A stretch of DNA of 15,775 nucleotides from CAZEZY01 sp964516635 (GTDB lineage Bacteria > Pseudomonadota > Gammaproteobacteria > Burkholderiales > Burkholderiaceae_C), in contig CAZEZY010000052.1 in the NCBI GenBank assembly GCA_964516635.1, forward strand, positions 1-15,775, read 5' to 3'. Positions within the stretch are counted from its first letter, which is position 1; each line of letters begins with the position of its first letter. The translations under genes were made by a program, and so were the position numbers. Below are positions 7,700 to 14,683 of the stretch, piece by piece. The notes under the pieces were generated by a model. The model ran no database searches. It saw only the letters and a list, made by a program, of their open reading frames with translations, and had not been told where the DNA came from.

Positions 7700-7705
7700 T
7701 ACAAT
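7700..7705 (+). promoter_or_regulatory. Possible -10 element for the coiled-coil/zapA operon
   Basis: TACAAT (5 of 6 to consensus) lies 9 bp before the ATG at 7715. No good -35 is visible. If it is used, transcription would start only a few bases before the start codon, giving an almost leaderless message. Confidence 0.3.
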
Positions 7706-7714
7706 GTGGAGCAA

Positions 7715-7933
7715 ATGGCTGTTCCGACATACATCGAACTGGTTTCCGAGCGCGTCGACCGGCTTTTGCTGCGTCATGACGAGCTGCAGCGTGTCAACCT
7801 GTTGCTGCAGCAACAGCTGGAAGCCCTCCGTCTGGAAAGGGACCAGTTGCGCCAGCAGTGTGTGTTAGCCAGGCAGCGTGTGGATGCCCTGCTGGCCCAG
7901 TTACCGCAAGATCAGGAAGATTCAAAGGCATGA
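7715..7933 (+). CDS. Small coiled-coil protein upstream of zapA
   Basis: A 72-residue protein that is nearly all helix with heptad-like leucines: LVSERVDRLLLRHDELQ, then VNLLLQQQLEAL and VDALLAQL. It has no signal peptide or membrane segment. Size, coiled-coil nature and position directly before zapA suggest a ZapB- or TIGR02449-like cell-division accessory protein, but it has no catalytic or family motif I can name, so this rests on context. I chose the ATG at 7715 (MAVPTYIE), which has GGAG a short 3 nt upstream; a TTG at 7688 would add nine residues. Its stop overlaps the zapA start as ATGA, so the two proteins are made together. Confidence 0.8.
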   Translation: MAVPTYIELVSERVDRLLLRHDELQRVNLLLQQQLEALRLERDQLRQQCVLARQRVDALLAQLPQDQEDSKA

Positions 7934-8292
7934 ACAAGCCCGGCATCAAGCAGGTCGAAGTCCAGATCATGAGCCAGAGCTATGTGCTGGCCTGCCCGCT
8001 GGATGGTGAAGACGCCCTGCGGGAAGCGGTCAGCAAGGTCGATACCGCCATGTGCCGCATCCGCGACGCGGGCAAGGTGAAGGCACGTGACCGGATTGCG
8101 GTGCTGGCTGCCCTGAACATCGCGTACGAACTGATGCAGAAAGACAGCAGCGGTTTCCGGAATTCCTCTTTCGGCAACACCGAATCCGGCAGCCTGGAAG
8201 ACAACGTGTCGTCCAGCAGCCAGGAGGCCCAGTTGCAGGCTTTGCTGGCAAAGCTCGATGCGGCGCTGGCACCCGATGGCCGGCTCTTCTGA
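7930..8292 (+). CDS. zapA: Cell division protein ZapA
   Basis: ZapA binds FtsZ in the cytoplasm and promotes bundling of its filaments into the division ring. The 120-residue product begins KQVEVQIMSQSYVLACP, typical of the N-terminal FtsZ-binding domain, followed by LREAVSKVDTAMCRIRDAGKVKARDRIAVLAALNIAYEL, the conserved helical part. A serine-rich linker (about residues 76-98) leads to a C-terminal helix QLQALLAKLDAAL. The start ATG at 7930 overlaps the upstream stop. The frame is open before this point only because it runs inside the upstream gene. The 6S RNA gene follows directly, as in E. coli and many other proteobacteria, which supports both calls. Confidence 0.93.
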   Translation: MNKPGIKQVEVQIMSQSYVLACPLDGEDALREAVSKVDTAMCRIRDAGKVKARDRIAVLAALNIAYELMQKDSSGFRNSSFGNTESGSLEDNVSSSSQEAQLQALLAKLDAALAPDGRLF

Positions 8293-8314
8293 TCCGGTCG
8301 CTTGGCATTACAAT
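8287..8314 (+). promoter_or_regulatory. Candidate sigma-70 promoter of 6S RNA
   Basis: TTCTGA (8287-8292, overlapping the zapA stop), a 16-bp spacer and TACAAT (8309-8314, 5 of 6 to consensus). The -10 ends 6 bp before the first base of the 6S closing stem at 8321, the expected start site. The -35 is weak. Confidence 0.55.
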
Positions 8315-8320
8315 GAATTC

Positions 8321-8492
8321 GTCTGCCGCTTTGTCGGGCTTTATATTTCCTTGAACCAATGCTCATTGAGCCCGGGCTTGGTACATTGCGCAGCGGGTGT
8401 GAGCATCTCGCGTCAGATGAACCCGAAGCTGCGTTGCCCTCGCCCACCTGAACCCCCACGTTCAGGATGACGGCCCGGTACGCGGCAGACAC
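8321..8492 (+). ncRNA. ssrS: 6S RNA
   Basis: 6S RNA mimics an open promoter and sequesters the sigma-70 RNA polymerase in slow growth. The ends pair perfectly: GTCTGCCGC (8321-8329) with GCGGCAGAC (8482-8490). Within, GTGTGAGCATCTCG and a CCCACCTGAAC stretch resemble the E. coli 6S core, and CTGAAC-CCCCAC-GTTCAG forms a hairpin in the 3' half. The length of about 170 nt fits. Position right after zapA is the conserved location. The exact 3' end is uncertain by several bases; the next gene begins at 8511. Confidence 0.9.
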
Positions 8493-8510
8493 CCTTCCTG
8501 ATTCCCCCAC

Positions 8511-9323
8511 ATGCTTGATGTTCTACTGATCGCCCAGTTGCTGCTGCTGGGCGTGTTCACCGGTTTTCTGGCCGGTCTGCTGGGCATAGGGGGTGGCATG
8601 CTGATGGTGCCCTTCATCACGGTCATCATGACGCAGCAAGGTGTGGCAGCCGATCTGGCGGTCAAGATGGCGATTGCCACTTCCATGGCCACCATCGTCT
8701 TCACATCGGTGTCCAGCGTCCGGGCTCATCACCGTCGAGGCGCCGTCCGCTGGGACATTGTCAAGGGACTGGCGCCTGGCATCGTGCTGGGTGCGGCACT
8801 GGCCAGTCTGGGCGTTTTTGCCCTGCTCAGTGGCAAATGGCTGGCCTTTGTGTTTGCCGGTTTTGTGGCTTTTTCGGGCACCCAGATGCTGCTGGACCGG
8901 AAACCGGCACCCAGCCGGACCCTGCCTGGCGCGGCCGGTCGGTGGGCGGCCGGTGGCACCATCGGTTTCCTGTCGGGGCTGGTGGGTGCCGGGGGTGGCT
9001 TTGTGAGTGTGCCCTTCATGACCTGGTGCAATGTGGTCATCCATCAGGCCGTGGCCACCAGTGCGGCGCTGGGCTTTCCCATTGCGCTGGCCAATGCACT
9101 GGGGTATGTGTTGGCTGGCGCCTCGCTGACGTCACTGCCGAGTGGCTCCCTGGGATACATCTATCTGCCGGCGCTGGTGACGATTTCCGTGGCCAGCGTG
9201 CTGATGGCGCCAGTCGGCGTCAAGGCCGCCCATGCGCTGCCCGTGAAACCGCTGAAAAGGCTGTTTGCATTCATCCTGTACGCGCTGGCCGCCTTCATGC
9301 TTTACAAGGGCCTGATCGCCTGA
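8511..9323 (+). CDS. TSUP (TauE/SafE) family permease
   Basis: Inner-membrane protein of 270 residues with about eight hydrophobic segments. It shows the internal duplication that marks the TSUP family: GLLGIGGGMLMVPF (22-35) in the first half and GLVGAGGGFVSVPFM (156-170) in the second. Family members export or import sulfite, sulfoacetate, other organic sulfur compounds or organic acids; the substrate cannot be told here. The gene begins 18 bp after the 6S RNA and has no evident Shine-Dalgarno, so it may depend on read-through from the 6S promoter. It converges on the RraA-like gene with a 14-bp gap and no clear terminator between them. Confidence 0.9.
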   Translation: MLDVLLIAQLLLLGVFTGFLAGLLGIGGGMLMVPFITVIMTQQGVAADLAVKMAIATSMATIVFTSVSSVRAHHRRGAVRWDIVKGLAPGIVLGAALASLGVFALLSGKWLAFVFAGFVAFSGTQMLLDRKPAPSRTLPGAAGRWAAGGTIGFLSGLVGAGGGFVSVPFMTWCNVVIHQAVATSAALGFPIALANALGYVLAGASLTSLPSGSLGYIYLPALVTISVASVLMAPVGVKAAHALPVKPLKRLFAFILYALAAFMLYKGLIA

Positions 9324-9337
9324 GCAGGCCCTCGTGG

Positions 9338-9844
9338 TCAAACCGCCGATCCGTTGTGGAGTGGCTGACGGCTGACCACGATGCCGTCGGCGTCGGCGTA
9401 TAGCCAGTCTCCGGGGAGGATGGTCACGCCCTGGACCGTGACCGGAACCCCGGACTGCCCTTCCTGACGCTTCTCGGTGGGCAGCGGCATGGACGCCAGG
9501 GCACGTATGCCGACCTGGGCTTGTGCGAGCTCGGACACATCCCTCACACAACCATCGACCACGATTCCGGCCCAGCCGTTGCGGGCAGCGGCGGCAGCGA
9601 GGTTGCCTCCGACCAGGGCACGTCGCAGCGAGCCACCGCCATCCACCACCAGAACGCGCCCCAGACCAGGTGAGTCAACCGCCGCCTTCACCTGGGAATT
9701 GTCTTCGTGGCACTTCACCGTCGCCACCGGACCCGAGAAGGCTGAAAGCCCGCCAAAATCGCGAAACACGGGCGGCAACACCCGGAAATCCCCAGAAAAA
9801 TCATTTTTGTGGGTGTCGCACAAATCACAGGTAGCAATCGTCAT
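9338..9844 (-). CDS. RraA family protein, likely HMG/oxaloacetate aldolase type
   Basis: A 168-residue protein of the RraA fold. E. coli RraA inhibits RNase E, while close relatives are class II 4-hydroxy-4-methyl-2-oxoglutarate aldolases with oxaloacetate decarboxylase activity. Seen here: VDGGGSLRRALVGGNLA (68-83) and GIVVDGCVRD (93-102). The Arg-Asp pair (R101, D102) is found in active aldolases, whereas E. coli RraA has VRQ, so an enzyme is more likely than a pure RNase E regulator. Length is right for the family. The ATG at 9844 has GGAGG 6 nt upstream. It is a lone gene, convergent with the TSUP gene and divergent from the SWIB gene; databases often name it 'ribonuclease activity regulator RraA'. 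Confidence 0.88.
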   Translation of the reverse strand: MTIATCDLCDTHKNDFSGDFRVLPPVFRDFGGLSAFSGPVATVKCHEDNSQVKAAVDSPGLGRVLVVDGGGSLRRALVGGNLAAAAARNGWAGIVVDGCVRDVSELAQAQVGIRALASMPLPTEKRQEGQSGVPVTVQGVTILPGDWLYADADGIVVSRQPLHNGSAV

Positions 9845-10052
9845 CGGAATCCTCCATCGGTGTCGGGTTGTCTTGCATCAGGAGCGGGTTTCATCATAGT
9901 GCGTTGCATCCTAGGAAAAACCCATAATCGTCGAAAAAAAGCCCGCCCTTCTCTATGAAACCCTCTTCTTTCCGGATAGGATGATTGTGTCTGCGAGAAG
10001 TGTATCTACTGAGCACCCGCAGCCAGCCCTAACCAACAGAAGGATTCGACAC

Positions 10053-10394
10053 ATGGCAACTGCGAAAAAAGCTCCTGCGGCCAAGGCAGCGCCCGCCAAG
10101 GCAGCGCCCACCAAGGCAGCGCCGGCCAAGGCTGCGCCAGCAAAGCGCACGCCCAACGCGGCGTTCATGAAACCGATGACCCCCAGCGCCACGCTGGCCG
10201 CCGTGATCGGCAGCAAGCCGATGCCGCGCACCGAAGTGACCAAAAAAGTGTGGGAGTACATCAAGAAAAACAAGCTGCAGGACGCCACCAACAAGCGCAT
10301 GATCAATGCCGATGCCAAGCTGAAGGAAATCTTCAAGAAGCCTCAGGTGTCGATGTTTGAAATGACGAAGCTGATCAGCGGACACCTGTCCTGA
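10053..10394 (+). CDS. SWIB/MDM2 domain protein with basic AKAAP tail
   Basis: A 113-residue protein with two parts. Residues 1-33 are a lysine/alanine/proline tail built of AKAAP repeats, like the tails of histone H1-like bacterial proteins. Residues about 38-113 form a SWIB/MDM2 domain: MKPMTPSATLAAVIGSKPMPRTE, then KKVWEYIKKNKLQD, then a KRMINADAKLKEIF stretch and a final helix. Such proteins occur in Burkholderiales, chlamydiae and plants and are taken to act on the nucleoid; the precise role is not known. The ATG at 10053 has AAGG about 10 nt upstream. The frame is open back to 9981, but the extra residues are not domain-like. It stands alone and ends 18 bp before a strong terminator. 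Confidence 0.92.
   Translation: MATAKKAPAAKAAPAKAAPTKAAPAKAAPAKRTPNAAFMKPMTPSATLAAVIGSKPMPRTEVTKKVWEYIKKNKLQDATNKRMINADAKLKEIFKKPQVSMFEMTKLISGHLS
10081..10140 (+). repeat. Four tandem 15-bp repeats coding the AKAAP tail
   Basis: Four 15-bp units (10081, 10096, 10111, 10126), each close to CCAAGGCAGCGCCCG and encoding AKAAP. The first two are identical except at the last base. Such a repeat can gain or lose units by slippage without breaking the frame. Confidence 0.85.
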
Positions 10395-10412
10395 TCCGTT
10401 CGATCCCCCGAT

Positions 10413-10439
10413 GCAAAGGCCTCTTGACGAGGCCTTTGC
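10413..10439 (+). terminator. Intrinsic terminator of the SWIB gene
   Basis: GCAAAGGCCTC, loop TTGAC, GAGGCCTTTGC: a perfect 11-bp stem followed by TGTTTATC. On the plus strand it ends the SWIB gene. Read from the other strand there is no T-run, so it is less likely to end holC. Confidence 0.8.
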
Positions 10440-10463
10440 TGTTTATCGAGGGCCTGAAAGGAC

Positions 10464-10907
10464 TCAATCCGGTTTGACACGCTGCGCGAGATCGTGCTGC
10501 TCGATCTCGAAGCCAGACTGGCGGTACTGCCTCCAGCGCTGGCGTGCGGCTTCTTTTTGATCGGGGTCGTCGGTCACCAGTTCGATCACCCGATCAAAAC
10601 GGTCGAATCCTTCGGGCACCGTGGACTGGAGGTTCACCAGCAATGAGCGGCCCGCTGCCTCTGCCGGCATGGCCCCGGACAGGACGACGGCGCTGCGTGG
10701 AACCTGGGCTTGGGTCTGCGGCGTGTCGATGGCATGGGCAATGAACGCCTCCTGAGAGAAAGTCCATAGCAGAGCGTCCAGCTCATGAAGCCGGTCCTGG
10801 GGGGCCAGCACCCAGACCCGGTGCCCTGCCAAGGTGGCTTTTCTGAGCAGCCGGCAGACATGGTCAGGCAGGGCAGGAACGTTGAAGTGAAAGGCGACCT
10901 GCGTCAT
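10464..10907 (-). CDS. holC: DNA polymerase III chi subunit
   Basis: HolC (chi) belongs to the clamp-loader complex and links it to single-strand binding protein at the replication fork. Recognised from the start TQVAFHFNVPALPDHVCRLLRKA, the AGHRVWVLAP strand, LDALLWTFSQEAFIAH, and the C-terminal FDRVIELVTDD followed by a basic helix ARQRWRQYRQSGF. The ATG at 10907 gives 147 residues, the length of E. coli HolC; an ATG at 10916 would add three residues, and both are within reach of a G-rich stretch. It begins 13 bp after pepA stops, so both genes form one transcript. The pepA-holC order is known from many proteobacteria. Confidence 0.93.
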   Translation of the reverse strand: MTQVAFHFNVPALPDHVCRLLRKATLAGHRVWVLAPQDRLHELDALLWTFSQEAFIAHAIDTPQTQAQVPRSAVVLSGAMPAEAAGRSLLVNLQSTVPEGFDRFDRVIELVTDDPDQKEAARQRWRQYRQSGFEIEQHDLAQRVKPD

Positions 10908-10920
10908 GCCAGCCATGCCC

Positions 10921-12420
10921 TCAACCTGCCTTCACGCGGCGCGGCTTCTTGACGGGCGCCGAATTTTTCCAACGCGCCGCTTCATCGATCAGGTATTGAA
11001 CGAGCAAGGGGACGGGGCGTCCGGTGGCCCCTTTGGCTGCACCGCTTTTCCAGGCCACGCCCGCGATGTCGAGGTGGGCCCATGGCTGTGTGCCAATGAA
11101 CTTTTGAAGGAACTTGGCCGCCGTCACCGATCCCGCCGGACGCCCGGCCACGTTGGCCATGTCAGCGAAGTTGGATTTCAGGCCGTCGGCGTATTCGTCA
11201 TCCAGGGGCATGCGCCAGCAGGGGTCGAGCGACACCTCGCCAGCTTCGGACAAAGCCTGCGCCAGATCGTCCTGATTGGCAAACAGACCGGTGCGGACGG
11301 CGCCCAGGGCAATCACGCAAGCCCCGGTCAGGGTGGCGATATCGATGATGGCACGGGGCTTGAACTGTTCGGCGTAACTCAGGGCATCACACAGGATGAG
11401 CCGGCCCTCGGCGTCGGTGTTCAGGATTTCGATGGTCTGCCCACTCATGCTGGTGACGACATCCCCCGGCTTGATGGCCTTGCCATCGGGCATGTTCTCG
11501 CAACTGGGCACCAGACCAACGACGTTGATGGCTGGCTGCAACTCGGCCAGCGCCGCGAAGGTGCCGATGACACTGGCGGCGCCTCCCATGTCGAACTTCA
11601 TTTCGTCCATTTCGGGGGCCGGCTTGATCGAGATACCGCCGGTATCGAAGGTGATGCCCTTGCCCACCAGCACCACCGGCGCAGCCGATCGTGAAGCCCC
11701 CTGGTAGCGCAACACGATGAAGCGAAGCGGCTCTTGAGAACCCTGCGCCACCGCCATGAAAGCACCCATGCCCAGTTTGGCCACGTCCTTCGGCCCCAGC
11801 ACCTCCACCGAGAGCCTGGGTTTCTTGCCCAACTGCCGGGCGGCCTCGGCGAGCAAGGCGGGGGTTGCGTGGTTGCCAGGCCGGTTGGCCCATTCTTTGG
11901 CCCATTCGACCCCACGCACCGTGGCCACCCCTTGCTCGAAGGCCGAGCGCACCGCCGATGCATCGGCCACACCCAGCTGGACTTTCTGGAGCGTTCGGGC
12001 TTTGGCCTTGGACTTGGTGGTGGTGTAGCGATAGGTGGCCTCTGCCACGGCCTGCACCACGACGGAAACGGCGGAGGCACTGCAATGGCCTGCCAGCACC
12101 ACCAGCTTGCGTGCGCCGTCCAGCTTGAGCGCAGACGATGCAGCCACCACCGCCTTGCGGGTGGACAGGGGCGAGCCATCACCGGTACGCACCAGCACCA
12201 CCTTGCGGGGTTGCACCCCTGGCAGACGATGGGCCGCCAGACAGCTGCCGACGGCCGACTCGATGTCCTTGTCGGCGATGGCACCGCGGGCCCACAGGGT
12301 CAGCGGATCGTCCACGGCAGGCTTCAGATCGTCTGCGGCATCGGGCCAGAGCAGCATCAGGGCATCCGCGGCCTGACTGGCTGCCTGGTGTGGCGTGAGA
12401 GATTTCAGCTCGAAGTCCAT
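10921..12420 (-). CDS. pepA: Leucyl aminopeptidase (M17 family)
   Basis: Cytoplasmic two-metal aminopeptidase, active as a hexamer; in E. coli it is also a DNA-binding factor. The 499-residue product carries all metal and catalytic residues: K254, D259 and K266 in VGKGITFDTGGISIK, D277 in KFDMGG, and NTDAEGRL (334-341) with D336, E338 and R340. Their spacing equals that of E. coli PepA with a constant offset of 16. The C-terminus ends in a basic KKPRRVKAG tail. The ATG at 12420 was chosen because family similarity begins there; the frame is open upstream into lptF, but that part is a shadow. No clear Shine-Dalgarno is visible. Its start codon lies only 25 bp from that of the divergent lptF. 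Confidence 0.95.
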   Translation of the reverse strand: MDFELKSLTPHQAASQAADALMLLWPDAADDLKPAVDDPLTLWARGAIADKDIESAVGSCLAAHRLPGVQPRKVVLVRTGDGSPLSTRKAVVAASSALKLDGARKLVVLAGHCSASAVSVVVQAVAEATYRYTTTKSKAKARTLQKVQLGVADASAVRSAFEQGVATVRGVEWAKEWANRPGNHATPALLAEAARQLGKKPRLSVEVLGPKDVAKLGMGAFMAVAQGSQEPLRFIVLRYQGASRSAAPVVLVGKGITFDTGGISIKPAPEMDEMKFDMGGAASVIGTFAALAELQPAINVVGLVPSCENMPDGKAIKPGDVVTSMSGQTIEILNTDAEGRLILCDALSYAEQFKPRAIIDIATLTGACVIALGAVRTGLFANQDDLAQALSEAGEVSLDPCWRMPLDDEYADGLKSNFADMANVAGRPAGSVTAAKFLQKFIGTQPWAHLDIAGVAWKSGAAKGATGRPVPLLVQYLIDEAARWKNSAPVKKPRRVKAG

Positions 12421-12423
12421 AAT
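12418..12423 (+). promoter_or_regulatory. Possible -10 element of lptF, overlapping the pepA start codon
   Basis: CATAAT (5 of 6 to consensus) on the plus strand includes the complement of the pepA ATG. A start about 7 bp downstream would give lptF a leader of roughly 18 nt. No good -35 is seen, so this is a weak candidate. Confidence 0.25.
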
Positions 12424-12448
12424 GTCGTCTGGTTGTTGGTTCCTGATG

Positions 12449-13558
12449 ATGTTATTCCATTCCTCCCTGCGCCGTGAACTGGGCCGAAGTTTTGGCGCCT
12501 CACTGCTGGTTTTGCTCACGATCGTGATCACGATGCTGCTGATCCGCACGCTGGGGCTGGCCAATCGCGGGAGTGTGAATCCGGAAGAAATCCTGCTGGT
12601 GCTGACATACACCGTGATCGGCCGGCTGCCCACGGTGCTGACCATTGCGTTGTTCATTGCCGTGGTCTCCACGCTCTCGCGGATGTACCGTGACAGCGAA
12701 ATGGTGATCTGGTTTGCCAGTGGCAAGGGGGTGGGCAGCTTTCTGAAGCCGGTTTTCCGCTTTGCCTGGCCCATCATCGTGGTGATCGTCCTGATGGTGC
12801 TCTTTGCCTGGCCCTGGGCGAATGCGCAGACCGAAACCCTGCGCGACCGCTACGAACGACGCGGAGACCTGGAGCGGGTGGCTCCAGGACAGTTTCAGGA
12901 ATCTTCGGGTGGCAGGCGGGTGTTCTTCATCGAAAAGGACACCGCCGATGGGGCTGAAGGCCGCAATGTTTTCATCTCCAGCATCAACCGTGAAGGACAG
13001 GAAAGCATCACCTCGGCCAGAGCGGGTCGAGTGGAGTGGAAAGGTGACCAGCAGATGCTGCTGCTGGATAACGGGCAGCGCCTGGAACTGGGACCTGCTT
13101 CCACCCAGGCCGGCATACGGATCAGCGAGTTCGACACCTATGGCATTCAGATTGGCGAGTCGAGCCAGGCGACTGGTGTGGCAAGAGGGTTGAAGGCCAG
13201 GCCGACCTGGGACTTGATCCAGAACCCGCACCCAGCGAACACGGGCGAACTCTCGTGGCGGATCGGAATGGGACTGACTGCCCTGAACTTCACGCTGATG
13301 GCCGTGGCCGTGGCGGCAGGCAACCCGAGAGCAGGCAAGAGTGGCAACCTGCTTTTCATGCTGTTTGCGTTCATCATGTACTACAACCTGCTCAACCTGG
13401 GACAGGGATGGGCGGCTGCGGGGGCAGTGGGCTGGATACCGCTGATGCTGGGCCTGCACGGTTCGGTTTTTCTGCTGAGCGTTGTCTGGATTGCCAAAAG
13501 GCACCTGGGATGGTCCTGGGCCTGGGTATGGCCTGGCCGGGAGGTGCAAACCCGATGA
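12449..13558 (+). CDS. lptF: LPS export permease LptF
   Basis: LptF and LptG are the membrane halves of the LptB2FG transporter, which extracts lipopolysaccharide from the inner membrane and sends it across the periplasm. The 369-residue protein has the family layout: N-terminal helices (MLFHSSLRRELGRSFGASLL onward, with MLLIRTLGLANRGSVNPEEILL), two further helices near 60-75 and 105-125, a periplasmic beta-jellyroll part (about 130-260), and C-terminal helices after residue 270, including FMLFAFIMYYNLLNLGQ. The start at 12449 fits the family; an adjacent ATG at 12446 adds one Met. No strong Shine-Dalgarno is visible. It overlaps lptG by an ATGA and diverges from pepA, the arrangement known in proteobacteria. 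Confidence 0.95.
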   Translation: MLFHSSLRRELGRSFGASLLVLLTIVITMLLIRTLGLANRGSVNPEEILLVLTYTVIGRLPTVLTIALFIAVVSTLSRMYRDSEMVIWFASGKGVGSFLKPVFRFAWPIIVVIVLMVLFAWPWANAQTETLRDRYERRGDLERVAPGQFQESSGGRRVFFIEKDTADGAEGRNVFISSINREGQESITSARAGRVEWKGDQQMLLLDNGQRLELGPASTQAGIRISEFDTYGIQIGESSQATGVARGLKARPTWDLIQNPHPANTGELSWRIGMGLTALNFTLMAVAVAAGNPRAGKSGNLLFMLFAFIMYYNLLNLGQGWAAAGAVGWIPLMLGLHGSVFLLSVVWIAKRHLGWSWAWVWPGREVQTR

Positions 13559-14673
13559 AAACCGTCAGAAAACTCGTTTTTGGCGAGCTGACCACCGCGA
13601 TCGGTTTCGTGGCGCTGGCGTTTCTGGGCCTCTTCGTTTTCTTCGATCTGGTCGATGAGCTGGCATCGGTCGGGCGCGTGTCGCCGGTCAATCCCGCTCT
13701 CCAATATGGCATGGCCCAGGCCTTGCTATATGTGGCGCTGCTGATTCCCAGCCGGCTCTACGAATTGCTGCCGATCGCCGTGCTCATCGGTTCGGTTTAC
13801 GGGCTGGTCCGCCTCGCACAGGGGTCGGAATTCACCATCTTGAGAACCAGCGGACTCGGCCCATGGCGCGCGCTGCAGAACATGCTGTTGCTGGGGGCTG
13901 CTTTTGTGGTGCTCACGGTCGCGATTGGCGACTACCTGGCCCCTTGGGCAGACCGCCAGGGCCAGTTGCTCAAGGCCACTTACGAGGGACGCATCAGCAT
14001 CGGACAGACGGGTGCCTGGCTCAAAGAGCGGGGGGATCAGACGCAGAGCTCCGTCAATATCCGCGCCATGGATGCCAGGGGCGAACTGGAAGATGTGCGC
14101 ATTTTCGAGTTTGATGACCAGGGTCGAATCCAGAGGACCCTCAAGGCCAGACAGGCGAGTGTGGACAACAACCGCGCCCTGTGGGTGCTGCGCGACGTGG
14201 AACAGCGCGCCTTCCGGACGACGGGTGACACCACCGAGCCTCGTTTCACCCGGACCGACTCGCTCGACTGGCCCACCCGCATCACCACCGACATGATTGC
14301 CGTGGCCCTGCTCAGGCCGGAACGCATGCGAACCGTCGACCTCTTTCAGTACATCCGGCACCTCGAAGCCAACAACCAGTCCGCCCAGCGTTACGAGATC
14401 GAATTCTGGCGCAAGGTCTTCTATCCGCTCAGCTGCCTGGTGATGGTGGTGCTGGCGCTGCCCTTTGCCTACCTGCATTTCCGTGCCAAGGGACTGGCTG
14501 CCTATGTGTTTGCCGGCGTGATGATCGGCATCAGTTTCTTCCTGCTGAACAACGTGTTCGGCTACATCGGCAATCTGAGAGCCTGGGAACCCTGGATCGC
14601 TGCGGCGGCGCCTTCGATGCTGTATTCGCTGGCATCGCTGGGGGCTTTTGGATGGCTGGTCCTGAAACGATAG
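13555..14673 (+). CDS. lptG: LPS export permease LptG
   Basis: Partner of LptF in the LptB2FG lipopolysaccharide exporter. The 372-residue product has N-terminal helices (MKTVRKLVFGELTTAIGFVA and ALLYVALLIPSRLYELLPIAVLIGSVYGLVRLA), the conserved SEFTILRTSGLGPWR segment (91-105, the coupling region that touches LptB), a periplasmic jellyroll domain (about 130-270) and three C-terminal helices, including FYPLSCLVMVVLALPFAYLHF. The start overlaps the lptF stop as ATGA, so both halves are made in equal amounts. The cbiX-like gene begins 10 bp after its stop. The ATPase lptB is not in the window. Confidence 0.95.
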   Translation: MKTVRKLVFGELTTAIGFVALAFLGLFVFFDLVDELASVGRVSPVNPALQYGMAQALLYVALLIPSRLYELLPIAVLIGSVYGLVRLAQGSEFTILRTSGLGPWRALQNMLLLGAAFVVLTVAIGDYLAPWADRQGQLLKATYEGRISIGQTGAWLKERGDQTQSSVNIRAMDARGELEDVRIFEFDDQGRIQRTLKARQASVDNNRALWVLRDVEQRAFRTTGDTTEPRFTRTDSLDWPTRITTDMIAVALLRPERMRTVDLFQYIRHLEANNQSAQRYEIEFWRKVFYPLSCLVMVVLALPFAYLHFRAKGLAAYVFAGVMIGISFFLLNNVFGYIGNLRAWEPWIAAAAPSMLYSLASLGAFGWLVLKR

Positions 14674-14683
14674 GAACCCTACG

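Noticed and set aside
9315..9332. Short inverted repeat GCCTGAGCAGGC between the TSUP and RraA-like genes as a terminator
   Set aside because: The stem is only 4-5 bp and no T-run follows on either strand.
10081..10140. Tandem repeats as a CRISPR array
   Set aside because: Units are contiguous 15-mers without spacers and lie in a coding sequence.
12421..12777. N-terminal extension of pepA into lptF
   Set aside because: It would overlap lptF on the other strand, and PepA similarity starts only at 12420.
12500..13549. Long minus-strand open frame opposite lptF
   Set aside because: Composition is His/Gln/Arg-rich, with no family likeness; lptF on the plus strand explains the open frame.
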